The translations under genes and the position numbers were made by a program. Positions 49,041 through 58,513 of a stretch of 64,000 nucleotides of DNA are shown piece after piece. The notes beneath the pieces are model-generated. The model made no database searches, was not told the DNA's origin, and was given only the letters and a program-made list of their open reading frames with translations. Position 1 is the first letter of the stretch. Each line of letters opens with the position of its first letter. Origin of the DNA: Aquimonas sp964586455 (lineage in GTDB: Bacteria > Pseudomonadota > Gammaproteobacteria > Xanthomonadales > Xanthomonadaceae); NCBI GenBank assembly GCA_964586455.1, contig CAZPHV010000019.1:1-64000 (forward strand), given 5' to 3'.

Positions 49041-50573
49041 ATGAGCTCACAGCTGCTGCAGGCCCTTGGCCTGTCCGCCGTCAATTCCGGCACCTATCTC
49101 GGCCAAGGCGAGTGGTCGACGACCACCGATGCCGGTGTGCTGCAGTCGATCAACCCCACCACGAATGCGCTGATCGCCGAAGTGCACGCCAGCAGCGAGG
49201 CCGACTACGAAACCGTGGTGGCGCGCGCACAGGCTGCCTTCAAGGTCTGGCGCACCACCCCCGCGCCGCGCCGCGGCGAAGCGGTTCGTCTGTGCGGCAA
49301 TGCGCTGCGCCAGCACAAGGATGCATTGGGCTCGCTGGTCGCACTCGAGATGGGCAAGAGCAAGCCTGAAGGCGATGGTGAAGTGCAGGAGATGATCGAC
49401 ATCGCCGAGTTCGCGGTGGGCCAGAGCCGCATGCTTTACGGCTACACGATGCACTCCGAGCGTCCCGGCCACCGCATGTACGAGCAGTATCACCCGCTCG
49501 GCCTGGTGGGCATCATCAGCGCCTTCAATTTTCCCGTGGCAGTGTGGGCGTGGAACTCGTTCCTGGCGGCGATCTGCGGTGACATTTGCATCTGGAAGCC
49601 GTCGAACAAGACCCCGCTGACAGCGATCGCCTCGATGAAGATCTGCAATGAGGCGCTGCGCGAGGCCGGGTTCCCGGACATCTTCTTCCTGATCAACGAT
49701 GCCGGCACCGAGCTGGCCCAGCGTTTCGTCGACGACAAGCGCATCCCGCTGATCAGCTTCACCGGCTCAACCGCCGTTGGCCGCACCGTGGGCGAGCGTG
49801 TCGCCCGCCGCATGGGCCGCAGCCTGCTCGAACTGGGCGGCAACAACGCGATCATCCTCGACGAGTCGGCCGACCTGAAGCTGGCGATCCCGGGCATTGT
49901 GTTCGGTGCGGTTGGCACCGCCGGCCAGCGCTGCACCACGACCCGCCGCCTGCTCGTGCACGAGTCGATCTACGACAGTGTGCTGTCAACCCTGGTCAAG
50001 GCGTTCAAGCAGGTCGAGGGCAAGATCGGTGACCCGACTGACGCGGCCAACCTGATGGGTCCGCTCAACAGCCCCGGCGCCGTGCAGCAGTTCCTGGCTG
50101 CGATCGAGAAGGCCAAGGCCAGCGGCGGCACCGTCGAGACTGGCGGCACTGCGATCGACCGCCCCGGCAACTTCGTGTTGCCGGCCATCGTCACCGGGCT
50201 GGAGAACAGCGATGAAGTAGTCCAGCACGAAACCTTCGCGCCGATCCTCTACGTCATGAAGTTCAAGACCCTCGACGAAGCGATCGAGATGCAGAACGCG
50301 GTGCCGCAGGGCCTGTCGTCCTCGATCTTTACCCAGAACCTGAAGTCAGCCGAGCTGTTCCTGTCGGCGGCCGGTTCCGACTGCGGCATCGCCAACGTCA
50401 ACATCGGCACTTCGGGTGCCGAGATCGGTGGCGCCTTCGGCGGTGAGAAGGAAACCGGCGGCGGGCGTGAGTCGGGTTCGGATGCCTGGAAGGTCTACAT
50501 GCGTCGTCAGACCAATACCATCAACTATTCCGATGCCCTACCTCTGGCACAGGGCATCCGCTTCGATATCTAG
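49041..50573 (+). CDS. ALDH7-type dehydrogenase (piperideine-6-carboxylate/aminoadipate semialdehyde)
   Basis: 510 residues from ATG 49041. The ALDH7 (antiquitin) character is seen in SAFNFPVAVWAWNSFLAAIC, SFTGSTAVGRTV, the catalytic ELGGNNAI and GTAGQRCTTTRRL (nucleophile Cys), and VNIGTSGAEIGGAFGGEKET. The family oxidises the semialdehyde of aminoadipate in lysine breakdown with NAD. Many Xanthomonadales carry it as a single gene. The stop TAG lies in the first triplet of a palindromic repeat cluster. Confidence 0.85.
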   Translation: MSSQLLQALGLSAVNSGTYLGQGEWSTTTDAGVLQSINPTTNALIAEVHASSEADYETVVARAQAAFKVWRTTPAPRRGEAVRLCGNALRQHKDALGSLVALEMGKSKPEGDGEVQEMIDIAEFAVGQSRMLYGYTMHSERPGHRMYEQYHPLGLVGIISAFNFPVAVWAWNSFLAAICGDICIWKPSNKTPLTAIASMKICNEALREAGFPDIFFLINDAGTELAQRFVDDKRIPLISFTGSTAVGRTVGERVARRMGRSLLELGGNNAIILDESADLKLAIPGIVFGAVGTAGQRCTTTRRLLVHESIYDSVLSTLVKAFKQVEGKIGDPTDAANLMGPLNSPGAVQQFLAAIEKAKASGGTVETGGTAIDRPGNFVLPAIVTGLENSDEVVQHETFAPILYVMKFKTLDEAIEMQNAVPQGLSSSIFTQNLKSAELFLSAAGSDCGIANVNIGTSGAEIGGAFGGEKETGGGRESGSDAWKVYMRRQTNTINYSDALPLAQGIRFDI

Positions 50574-50728
50574 CAGCTTGTCGAAAAACTCCCATCCTGG
50601 GAGTTTTTCGAGTCGGCGGTCCGGCACAGGTCCGTACCGCCTCCCGACAAATCAATCGCTTACGCGCTTGCTTTGTCGACTCGGCCCTCCTTGGCCGAGC
50701 TAGCAGGCTGTTTTTCAACAGCCTGCTA
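50571..50728. repeat. palindrome cluster, MITE/REP-like, also terminator of the ALDH gene
   Basis: Three hairpins within 158 bases: CGAAAAACTCCCA-TCC-TGGGAGTTTTTCG (50582-50610), CTCGGCC...GGCCGAG (about 50680-50699), and TAGCAGGCTGTT-TTTC-AACAGCCTGCTA (50701-50728). The left end TAGCAGCTTGTCGAAAAAC resembles the reverse complement of the right end (TAGCAGGCTGTTGAAAAAC), so the unit has imperfect terminal inverted repeats. The rest of the gap up to 50923 shows nothing further. Confidence 0.65.
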
Positions 50729-50923
50729 GTCTGCTGCGCGGCGGTGTGGCCTGTCGTGCCACACCGCCGGGGCGGTTGCGTGCATTGGGGAGTGCGCGGA
50801 GCCGAGGGTTATCGACCCGATTTTCCGATTCATGAGGGACGGCTGCGTGCGAGACAGGGGGTGCTGTGGAACCTCCCGGATCCGGTGGTCGCCTTGACAA
50901 CCTGATCCAGGACAGCTTTCCCC

Positions 50924-51970
50924 ATGTACAGCTTCGCCCGCCCCTTCCTGATGATGATGGACGCCGAGCGCGCCCATGACCTGGCGCTCTCGAGTCTGTC
51001 TGCGATGTATCGCCTGGGTTTGAACCCGCTGGTGGCGCAGCGTTCGAAGCCGATGCCGGTGAAGCTCTGGGACCTCGAGTTCCCAAACCCGGTCGGCCTT
51101 GCCGCAGGGCTCGACAAGAACGGCAGCCACATCGACGCCTTGGGCGCGCTGGGCTTCGGATTCATCGAGATCGGCACCACTACGCCGCGCCCGCAGGGGG
51201 GTAACCCCAAGCCGCGCATGTTCCGGCTGCGCTCGCATGCGGCGGTGATCAACCGCATGGGCTTCAACAACGAGGGCGTGAACGCGCTGCTGGCCAACGT
51301 CGAGCGCACCCGCTTTCGCGGCGTTCTGGGCATCAACATCGGCAAGAACAAGGACACGCCCAACGAGCGTGCCTTCGAGGACTACCTGTACTGCCTCGAA
51401 CGCGTGTACCCGGTGGCCAGCTACGTCACGGTCAACATCTCCTCGCCGAACACCGCTGGCCTGCGCGATTTGCAGGGGGCAGATGAGTTGCATCGGCTAC
51501 TTAGCCAATTGCGTGAGGCGCAGGAGCGACTGGCGGCAAAACATCGCCGGCACACGCCGATCCTCATCAAGATCGCCCCCGATCTGAGCGACGAGCAGAT
51601 CGAGCGCATGGGCCTGATTCTTGCCGCTGCCCGCGTCGACGGGGTGATCGCCACCAACACCACGGTGGACCGCCTACCGGTGGAGGGGCATGCGCAGGCC
51701 AAGGAAGCCGGCGGTTTGTCGGGACGCCCGCTGTACGGTCGGTCGACCTGGGTGCTGCGCCATCTGCGCTCGCACCTGCCCAGCTCGATCCCGCTGATCG
51801 GCGTGGGCGGTATCCACACCGGTGCGGATGCGGTCGGCAAGATCACCGCAGGGGCGAACCTGGTGCAGGTCTACACCGGCTTCATCTACCGCGGCCCGAT
51901 TCTGATCCGCCAATGCGTGGAGGCCATCCGCCGTCGCCGTGAGCAGCCGGTGCGCGGCCTGTCGCGATGA
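50924..51970 (+). CDS. pyrD: dihydroorotate dehydrogenase (quinone), class 2
   Basis: 348 residues. Class 2 features: N-terminal helical membrane anchor segment (MYSFARPFLMMMDAERAHDL), FPNPVGLAAGLDKNG, GFGFIEIGTTTPRPQ, NISSPNTAGLRDLQ with the active-site Ser, KIAPDLSDEQIE and GVGGIHTGADAVGKITAGAN. It oxidises dihydroorotate to orotate with quinone in pyrimidine synthesis. It overlaps murB by ATGA, an arrangement common in Xanthomonadales. Confidence 0.96.
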   Translation: MYSFARPFLMMMDAERAHDLALSSLSAMYRLGLNPLVAQRSKPMPVKLWDLEFPNPVGLAAGLDKNGSHIDALGALGFGFIEIGTTTPRPQGGNPKPRMFRLRSHAAVINRMGFNNEGVNALLANVERTRFRGVLGINIGKNKDTPNERAFEDYLYCLERVYPVASYVTVNISSPNTAGLRDLQGADELHRLLSQLREAQERLAAKHRRHTPILIKIAPDLSDEQIERMGLILAAARVDGVIATNTTVDRLPVEGHAQAKEAGGLSGRPLYGRSTWVLRHLRSHLPSSIPLIGVGGIHTGADAVGKITAGANLVQVYTGFIYRGPILIRQCVEAIRRRREQPVRGLSR

Positions 51971-53013
51971 CTCATGCCCCACCTTGGCAGTCGGATGTCC
52001 AACTGCAGCCCCTGAATACGTTCGGCGTGGAAGCGCTGGCGAAGCGTTTCTGCCGCGCCGACAACCTTGCGACCCTGCAGCAGGCGGCGGCGGACTGCCG
52101 AGATCGCGGTGAAACGCCGCTGATACTCGGCGGAGGTAGCAATCTGCTGATCGCCGCCGACATCGAAGTGCCCGTAATCCAACCCGATCTGCGTGGCATT
52201 GCACTGACCGAGCGGGCCGATGACGTCTGCGTACTCGAGGTGGCCGCCGCCGAGCCCTGGGACGAAGTGGTCCGCTATGCCTGCGAACGCGGCCTGTGGG
52301 GTATCGAGAATCTGGCGCTGATTCCGGGCAGCGCCGGCGCGGCGCCGGTGCAGAACATCGGCGCTTACGGAGTCGAGTTGAAGGATGCGCTGGCCTGGGT
52401 GGAGGCGCTGAATCTGCTGGACGGGCGCGTGGGTCGACTCGGCGCCGACGAACTGGCGCTGGGCTACCGCGACAGCCGCTTCAAGCGCGAACCCGGACGC
52501 TGGCTGATTACTCGCATCGGCCTGCATGTGCGGCGCCACGCCACGCCACGGCTCGACTATGCGGGCCTGAGTGAAGTCTTCGGCGATCCAGCCTCGGTCA
52601 CTCCTGCTGAAGTCGCTGAAGCCGTGCGAGCGATTCGACGCAGCAAGCTGCCAGACCCGAGCAGGCTCGGCAACGCCGGCAGCTTCTTCAAGAACCCCGA
52701 GCTCGACGAGACCCGCGCCGAAGCGCTTCGCCAGCGCTTTCCCGGCCTGCCGGTATATCCGGGAAGGGGCGGCGGGCTCCGCAAACTCTCGGCGGCGTGG
52801 TTGATCGAGAGCGCCGGGTTGAAGGGGGATCGTCGCGGCGATGCGGGCATCTCGGCCCAGCACGCGCTGGTGCTGGTCAACCACGGCCGCGCCACCGGCG
52901 CGGAACTGCTGGCACTGGCACGCGAGGTCGCAGCAAGCGTTGAAGAACGATTTGGCCTCCGCCTGGAACCCGAACCGCTGATCCTTGGCGCCGACTTCAG
53001 GCCGGCCGCGTGA
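51967..53013 (+). CDS. murB: UDP-N-acetylenolpyruvoylglucosamine reductase
   Basis: 348 residues, E. coli-type MurB. FAD domain: NTFGVEALAKRF, LILGGGSNLL; then WGIENLALIPGSAGAAPVQN, IGAYGVELKD, YRDSRFKREPGRWLI with the active region, and GNAGSFFKNPEL. It reduces the enolpyruvyl group of UDP-GlcNAc in peptidoglycan synthesis. It overlaps pyrD and the EamA gene by four bases each. Confidence 0.96.
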   Translation: MTHAPPWQSDVQLQPLNTFGVEALAKRFCRADNLATLQQAAADCRDRGETPLILGGGSNLLIAADIEVPVIQPDLRGIALTERADDVCVLEVAAAEPWDEVVRYACERGLWGIENLALIPGSAGAAPVQNIGAYGVELKDALAWVEALNLLDGRVGRLGADELALGYRDSRFKREPGRWLITRIGLHVRRHATPRLDYAGLSEVFGDPASVTPAEVAEAVRAIRRSKLPDPSRLGNAGSFFKNPELDETRAEALRQRFPGLPVYPGRGGGLRKLSAAWLIESAGLKGDRRGDAGISAQHALVLVNHGRATGAELLALAREVAASVEERFGLRLEPEPLILGADFRPAA

Positions 53014-53939
53014 GCGCGGGTTCAGACGCGGCCGCCCAGGTCTGGCGCGCCGTACTCCTGATGCTGGCGAGCGCCTGCATGTTCGGCTGCATGGCGGTGG
53101 TGATACGGCTCGCCTCCGAGCAGTTGCATCCGTTCGAGATCGCGTTCTTCCGCAACCTGTTCGGGCTGCTGTTCGCCCTGCCCTTGCTGCTGCGCCACGG
53201 GCCCGGATTGCTCAAGACGTCGAAGCTCCCGCTGTATTTCTTCCGCTCGGCGATCGGCATCGTGTCGATGCTGTGTGGCTTCTGGGCAATCGTGAACCTG
53301 CCGCTGGCGCAGGCGGTATCGCTGTCCTACTCGACGCCGCTGTTCGTCACCATCGGCGCCGTGCTGGTGCTGGGCGAAGTGGTGCGCGCGCGGCGCTGGA
53401 CCGCGGTGGCGCTCGGGTTCGTGGGCGTCGTTTGCATCCTGCGTCCGGGTTCGGAGTTCAGCCCCGGCGTGCTCGTGGCGCTATTGGCGGCGGCGCTCAG
53501 TGCCGCGGTGGCGATCAGCATCAAGTTTCTTTCGCGCACTGAAAAGCCTGACGCGATCGTGCTCTATACAACCCTGCTGTGGGTGCCGCTGTCGTTGGGG
53601 CCTGCGCTCTGGGTGTGGGAAAACCCGCAGGGCATCACCTGGCTGTGGATCGTGCTGGCTGGATTCTTCGGCACCGCCGGCCACATGTGCTGGGCGCGCG
53701 CGCTGAAGCTTGGAGATGCCTCGATGTTGACGCCGATCAGCTTCCTGCAGGTGCCGCTCGTGGCGACCGCGGGCTACCTGTTGTTTGGCGAGTACCTGGA
53801 CGCTTGGGTCGTCGTCGGCGCGGCGATCATCTTCTTCGCCAACGCCTACATCGCGCACCGCGANNNNNNNNNNGCACAGCTGGCGCGGCGCGCGGTGACC
53901 GACCCGGAGATTGCACAGGAGCCGCCGTCGCCGCGCTGA
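53010..53939 (+). CDS. EamA (DMT) family transporter, interrupted by an assembly gap
   Basis: 309 residues as read, ten membrane helices in two EamA repeats (MLASACMFGCMAVVIRLASE ...; VLVALLAAALSAAVAISIKF ...). Starts at a GTG within the murB stop. The 10-N gap at 53864-53873 falls after the last helix, in the basic C-terminal tail (AYIAHR), so the last 22 residues and the length are uncertain. Substrate unknown; RhaT/RarD-like drug or metabolite exporters are related. Confidence 0.8.
   Translation: MSAGSDAAAQVWRAVLLMLASACMFGCMAVVIRLASEQLHPFEIAFFRNLFGLLFALPLLLRHGPGLLKTSKLPLYFFRSAIGIVSMLCGFWAIVNLPLAQAVSLSYSTPLFVTIGAVLVLGEVVRARRWTAVALGFVGVVCILRPGSEFSPGVLVALLAAALSAAVAISIKFLSRTEKPDAIVLYTTLLWVPLSLGPALWVWENPQGITWLWIVLAGFFGTAGHMCWARALKLGDASMLTPISFLQVPLVATAGYLLFGEYLDAWVVVGAAIIFFANAYIAHRXXXXAQLARRAVTDPEIAQEPPSPR
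53864..53873. other. assembly gap (10 N)
   Basis: Ten unknown bases. The frame of the EamA gene stays open across them by coincidence or because the gap size is correct. Sequence of true length may be missing. Confidence 0.99.
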
Positions 53940-53990
53940 GTTCAGGCATTTCGGGTCGCTCGGGAGACGCCTTGGCGCGCGCCCACGGTT

Positions 53991-54830
53991 TCAGTGCGGC
54001 GCGTACAGGAAGAGCGCAATGAGGGCCGCAGCGATGCCGGCTGCGGCCAGGATAAGCCAGCCGAAGTTGAATCCACGCTGCGGTTCCACCAAGGCTGCGG
54101 CCGCTGCAGCAGATGCAGCGGCCTGGGTGATTTCCATCGCGCGCATGGGCTTCACCGGCGTATGCGGGTCATCGCGTCGTCCCGGGCGCAGGCCTGGGGC
54201 TTCCAGCACGAAACGTGCACTGCCCACGCGCAGTTGGTCGCCCGGCAGCATCCATCCCGATGACAGCGGATACCCGTTGAGTTCAAACGCGCCGTCGTCC
54301 GACGAGGCCGATTCGGCGAGCACGAGGCAGCGGTCGCCGTACCAGTGCAGGCGAAGCTGGATCGGCGCTACGCCCTCTTCGTCAACGGTGATGTCGGCTC
54401 CCTCGCTGCGGCCGATGCTCAGGCTCGGCGCGAACCCGAAACTGCGCCCGAACTGCGCACCGGAAATGGCGCGGAGCACGACCCGGGGGCCGCCCGGTCG
54501 TGCCGCACTGCCGGCATCGTGCAAGGGGGGCAGCGGTGCAGTGGACAGCGCGCCCTGCACCTGCACACGCACGCGATTCAAGGTCAGCACATCGCCCGGC
54601 CTCAGCAGCGCCAAACTGCGAACCGGACGCGCATTGACATAGGCCAGCGCCGACGGCGCCAGTCGCAGCGCGCAGATCCGGCGCTCAGGCTGCAGGTCGA
54701 TGCGGGCATGCGCAGGCTTCAGCCCGGCTGCTGGCAGACATACGCTGTCCTCTGGCTCGGACCCGATACTCACGCTGCCGCGAGTCAGCTCCAGTCCGGG
54801 GTGCTCGCCGTTGGGAAATGTGAAGCGCAT
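53991..54830 (-). CDS. two-FHA-domain membrane protein
   Basis: 279 residues. Two FHA-type beta sandwiches are visible: about 1-95 (GSVSIGSEPEDSVCLPAAGL, KPAHARIDL, LLRPGDVLTLNRVRV) and about 112-215 (FAPSLSIGRSEGADITVDEE, PIQLRLHW, FELNGYPLSSGWMLPGDQLRV). A single C-terminal helix follows (FGWLILAAAGIAAALIALFL). The first domain lacks the usual GR...SxxH in clear form; the second has IGRSEGADI. FHA domains bind phosphothreonine. The partner kinase is not in the window. Confidence 0.8.
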   Translation of the reverse strand: MRFTFPNGEHPGLELTRGSVSIGSEPEDSVCLPAAGLKPAHARIDLQPERRICALRLAPSALAYVNARPVRSLALLRPGDVLTLNRVRVQVQGALSTAPLPPLHDAGSAARPGGPRVVLRAISGAQFGRSFGFAPSLSIGRSEGADITVDEEGVAPIQLRLHWYGDRCLVLAESASSDDGAFELNGYPLSSGWMLPGDQLRVGSARFVLEAPGLRPGRRDDPHTPVKPMRAMEITQAAASAAAAAALVEPQRGFNFGWLILAAAGIAAALIALFLYAPH

Positions 54831-54935
54831 GCGGCATCCTAACGCTTGCTTCGGCCTTCATCTAGGCCGCGATGCATCGGGCCGGCGCAGGTGCGCTGGT
54901 CCCCGTCCTTAAACACAGCGCGAGTGCCCCCGTCC

Positions 54936-55220
54936 ATGCCGAGTATCGAGATTACCCGCCGCCACACCCGCTCCATGAAGGACGCCCGGGTGGCGATCGA
55001 GCACGTCGCCGAAAAGTTGGCTGAGAAGTTCGCCGTCGAGTACGCATGGGATGGAAACATCCTGCATTTCGAGCGCATGGGGGTGAATGGCAACATCGCG
55101 CTCGGTCGCGGCAAGGTGGACATCGTCGTCAAGCTGGGCTTTCTGCTGTCGGCCCTTCGCGGCCCCATCGAAGCCGAGATCCACCGCTATATCGACCGCG
55201 AACTCGGCCCCGAAGAATGA
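54936..55220 (+). CDS. polyhydroxyalkanoic acid system family protein
   Basis: 94 residues from ATG 54936 (MPSIEITRRHTRSMKDARVA). The conserved order is EHVAEKLAEKFAVEYAWDGN, ILHFERMGVNGNIALGRGKV, DIVVKLGFLLSALRGPIEAE, which fits the PHA_gran_rgn family (PF09650). The name comes from genomic linkage to PHA genes in other species; none is nearby here. A small lipid-binding (TdcF/Bet v1-like) role has been proposed. Confidence 0.85.
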   Translation: MPSIEITRRHTRSMKDARVAIEHVAEKLAEKFAVEYAWDGNILHFERMGVNGNIALGRGKVDIVVKLGFLLSALRGPIEAEIHRYIDRELGPEE

Positions 55221-55277
55221 TCCGGCGGCGTTCGCCTGCCGCCGGCGTCAGGTCCGCATTTCTCCCTATTTGGCCGA

Positions 55278-55865
55278 TCAGCGCGGCGCACGAATGTCGA
55301 TCGCCGCGTCGAAGTCATAAACAATGCGCACGGTATCCGGTCGGCGCTTGCCGCTGGTCGAAGTGAGCAGTCTCGGCAGGCCGCTGGCCTTGCAAACCGA
55401 CATTTCGGTGCTGCTGTCGCTTTTGACACCCATGAACTTGCCGCTGCTGGTGTATCGATAGGTCACCGCATCGCAGCCCTCGACCACGCCCTCGCCCACC
55501 CGCTCGACCTGCTGCAGGCTCTGCTTGCCCTGCTCGATCGCGTCAGCACTGTAGGCCTCGGCCATCTGCGACATGTTCACCGGCATGCGCATCCAGCTGC
55601 CATTGACGCGCACCCAGGTGCCCTGCGGCAGCATCACCATCTCGGTTTCAGGCGAGCGCATGTGGAAGCTCGACGGCAGCTGCACGTCGATCTCCTGCGT
55701 ATTCGTGCGGCCTCGGCTTTCGCTGCTCATCTGCATGCGGTAGCTGCCGTGGGTCATGGCTTTCTCCCAGGCGGCCACGACTTCTGCACGCGGATCGGCA
55801 TGAGCGGTGCCGGCAGCAAAGCCAGCGAGAGCGAAGCAGCACAACAGCGAACGGGAAGAAATCAT
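55278..55865 (-). CDS. exported protein with LolA/LppX-like pattern
   Basis: 195 residues with a signal peptide (MISSRSLLCCFALAGFAAGT-AHA). The mature part alternates short strands: VVAAWEKAMTHGSYRMQM, MVMLPQGTWVRVNGSWMRM, VVEGCDAVTYRYTSSGKF, RIVYDFDAAIDIRAPR, a pattern seen in DUF3108-free LolA/LppX-like lipocalin folds. No named family is certain. It stands alone. Confidence 0.7.
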   Translation of the reverse strand: MISSRSLLCCFALAGFAAGTAHADPRAEVVAAWEKAMTHGSYRMQMSSESRGRTNTQEIDVQLPSSFHMRSPETEMVMLPQGTWVRVNGSWMRMPVNMSQMAEAYSADAIEQGKQSLQQVERVGEGVVEGCDAVTYRYTSSGKFMGVKSDSSTEMSVCKASGLPRLLTSTSGKRRPDTVRIVYDFDAAIDIRAPR

Positions 55866-56119
55866 GGCGAGCTCCTGATGGGAATGGATGGGCGCGGGCT
55901 GCGTTCCGACTGCACGGTCGATGGCTGACATGTGCATGCACGGGTACGCAAGAGTACGGACACCGGCAGCCAAACCGGACATGCGTCCGCACAACACTAC
56001 GCTGCAGCGCAGGGTGTGGCCGGCGATTCTCCGGGCTAGAATGCGCGGCTTCCCGGGTTCGATTGCGCATCCGGGCGTTTCCACGCAACGGGCTGCCCCC
56101 GCCCTACCCGGAGTCTGCA

Positions 56120-57223
56120 ATGCTCTTCGAAACCCTCTCGCGTACCCGCCATGAGCAGGTCGTGTTCTGCCACAACGCCGATGCCGGCCTGAAGGCCATC
56201 ATCGCCATCCACAACACCGTGCTCGGCCCGGCGCTGGGCGGCACCCGCATGTGGAACTACGCGAGTGACGAAGAAGCGCTGAACGACGTGCTGCGCCTGT
56301 CACGCGGCATGACCTACAAGGCCGCGGTGTCGGGCCTGAACCTCGGCGGCGGCAAGGCCGTGATCTGGGGTGACCCGAACAAGGACAAATCGGAAGCGCT
56401 GTTCCGCGCCTTCGGCCGCTTTGTAAACTCGCTGAACGGTCGTTACATCACTGCCGAAGACGTCGGCATCGACGTCAACGACATGGAGTACGTGCTCAAG
56501 GAGACGGAATTCGTCACCGGTGTGCACCAGGTCCACGGCGGTTCCGGCGACCCTTCGCCGTTCACCGCCTACGGCACCCTGCAGGGCCTGATGGCAGCGC
56601 TGAACGTCAAGCACGGTCATGAAGACGTCGAGAAGTTCAGCTATGCCGTGCAGGGCGTGGGACACGTCGGCATGGAGTTCGTCAAGCTGCTGCGCGAGCG
56701 CGGCGCCAAGGTCTTCGTGACTGACATCAACCAGAAAGCGGTGGCGCGTGCGGTTGACGAGTTCGGCTGCGAAGCGGTCGGCCTGGATGAGATCTACGAC
56801 GTGCCGGCCGACGTGTTCTCGCCGACCGCGCTCGGCGGCACCATCAACGAGAAGACCCTCGACCGCATCAAGGCCGGGATCATCTGCGGTGCGGCCAACA
56901 ACCAGCTTGCGACGGATTCGATCGGCGACGAGTTGCATCGCCGCGGCGTGCTGTATGCGCCCGACTATGCGGTCAACGCCGGCGGTCTGATGAACGTGTC
57001 GCTGGAAATCGATGGCTACAACCGCGAGCGCGCCATGCGCATGATGCGCACGATCTACTACAACCTCGGCCGCATCTTCGAGATCAGCGCGCGCGACAAC
57101 ATCCCGACCTACAAGGCCGCCGACCGCATGGCCGAAGAGCGCATCGAAGCCATCGGCAAGGTCAAGCTGCCGCACATGGGCAATTCAGCGCCGCGCTTCC
57201 TGGGCCGCATGCGCAACGGCTGA
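56120..57223 (+). CDS. Leu/Val/Phe-type amino acid dehydrogenase
   Basis: 367 residues from ATG 56120. ELFV dehydrogenase: AIHNTVLGPALGGTRMW, GGGKAVIWGDP with the catalytic Lys, NAD fold GVGHVGMEFVKLL, GAANNQLATDSIG. It deaminates branched or aromatic amino acids to keto acids with NAD. Its position before isovaleryl-CoA dehydrogenase suggests leucine breakdown. An earlier frame start overlaps the promoter region and is not supported by a ribosome site. Confidence 0.88.
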   Translation: MLFETLSRTRHEQVVFCHNADAGLKAIIAIHNTVLGPALGGTRMWNYASDEEALNDVLRLSRGMTYKAAVSGLNLGGGKAVIWGDPNKDKSEALFRAFGRFVNSLNGRYITAEDVGIDVNDMEYVLKETEFVTGVHQVHGGSGDPSPFTAYGTLQGLMAALNVKHGHEDVEKFSYAVQGVGHVGMEFVKLLRERGAKVFVTDINQKAVARAVDEFGCEAVGLDEIYDVPADVFSPTALGGTINEKTLDRIKAGIICGAANNQLATDSIGDELHRRGVLYAPDYAVNAGGLMNVSLEIDGYNRERAMRMMRTIYYNLGRIFEISARDNIPTYKAADRMAEERIEAIGKVKLPHMGNSAPRFLGRMRNG

Positions 57224-57355
57224 GCTGCCGTCACGCGATGACGCGATGCGCATGCCCCCTGCGGCATGCTCATCGCGGCAGTACCCTGCCCGCCATTCGT
57301 CCATCCCTTGCCGCGCGCCCCTGGGCGCCGCACGCAGAACCACCGGAGCCAGCCC

Positions 57356-58513
57356 ATGCGAGCCTTTGAACTCGGCGAAGACATCGACAGCCTGCGCGAG
57401 GCCGTGGCGCGGTTCGCCGCCGCCGAAATCGCCCCGCGTGCGGAAGCGATCGATCGCGACAATGCGTTTCCCATGGACCTCTGGCGCAAGCTGGGCGAAA
57501 TGGGCCTGCTGGGCATCACCCTGCCCGGCGAGTTCGGCGGCTCCGAGATGGGCTACCTCGCACATCTGGTGGCGATGGAAGAGATTTCGCGCGCATCGGG
57601 CTCGGTGGGATTGTCCTATGGCGCGCACAGCAACCTGTGTGTGCAGAACCTGTACAACCACGGCACGCCCGAGCAACGCGAGCGCTTCCTGCCCAAGCTG
57701 TGCAGCGGCGAGTTCGTCGGCGCGCTGGCGATGAGTGAGCCCGGCGCGGGCTCGGATGTGGTCGGCTCGATGGCCTGCCGCGCCGAGCTGCGCGGTGACA
57801 CCTGGGTCGCGAACGGCAACAAGATGTGGATCACCAACGGTCCCGACGCTGACGTTCTCATCGTCTACATGCGTACCGCCGACAGGACGGAAGGCTCGCG
57901 CAGCATGACCGCGTTTCTGGTCGAGAAAGGCATGCGCGGCTTCAGCACTGCGCAGAAGCTCGACAAGCTCGGCATGCGCGGCAGCAACACCTGCGAGCTG
58001 GTGTTCGAAAACTGCGAGATTCCGGCGGCCAACGTGCTCGGCGAGGTCAACCTTGGCGTGCGCGTGTTGATGTCGGGTCTGAACAGCGAGCGTCTGGTGC
58101 TCTCAGGCGGACCGATCGGCCTGATGCAGGCGGCGATGGACATCGTGCTGCCCTATGTGCGCGAACGCCGCCAGTTCGATTCGCCGATCGGTCGCTTCGG
58201 CATCATGCAGGCCAAGATCGCCGACATGTACACCGCCCTGCAGTCCTCACGCGCCTTCGCGTACTCGGTGGCCCGCGAGTACGACCGCGGGGTGCGCTCG
58301 CGCGTGGATGCTGCCAGCTGTCTGCTCCATTCCTCGGAGTCCGCAGTCAAGCTTGCGCTGGAAGCCATCCAGACCCTCGGTGGCAACGGCTACATCAACG
58401 ACTACCCCACGGGCCGCCTGCTGCGCGATGCCAAGCTTTATGAAATCGGCGCCGGCACCAACGAGATACGCCGCATGCTGATCGGGCGCGAGCTGTTCGA
58501 AGGAAGGTTCTGA
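57356..58513 (+). CDS. ivd: isovaleryl-CoA dehydrogenase
   Basis: 385 residues from ATG 57356 after GGAG. The acyl-CoA dehydrogenase fold contains LSYGAHSNLCVQNL, typical of the isovaleryl type, LAMSEPGAGSDVVGSM, MWITNGPDADV, and the C-terminal QTLGGNGYINDYPTGRLLRD. The catalytic Glu is expected in KLYEIGAGTNE. It oxidises isovaleryl-CoA to 3-methylcrotonyl-CoA in leucine catabolism, fitting the preceding dehydrogenase. Confidence 0.9.
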   Translation: MRAFELGEDIDSLREAVARFAAAEIAPRAEAIDRDNAFPMDLWRKLGEMGLLGITLPGEFGGSEMGYLAHLVAMEEISRASGSVGLSYGAHSNLCVQNLYNHGTPEQRERFLPKLCSGEFVGALAMSEPGAGSDVVGSMACRAELRGDTWVANGNKMWITNGPDADVLIVYMRTADRTEGSRSMTAFLVEKGMRGFSTAQKLDKLGMRGSNTCELVFENCEIPAANVLGEVNLGVRVLMSGLNSERLVLSGGPIGLMQAAMDIVLPYVRERRQFDSPIGRFGIMQAKIADMYTALQSSRAFAYSVAREYDRGVRSRVDAASCLLHSSESAVKLALEAIQTLGGNGYINDYPTGRLLRDAKLYEIGAGTNEIRRMLIGRELFEGRF

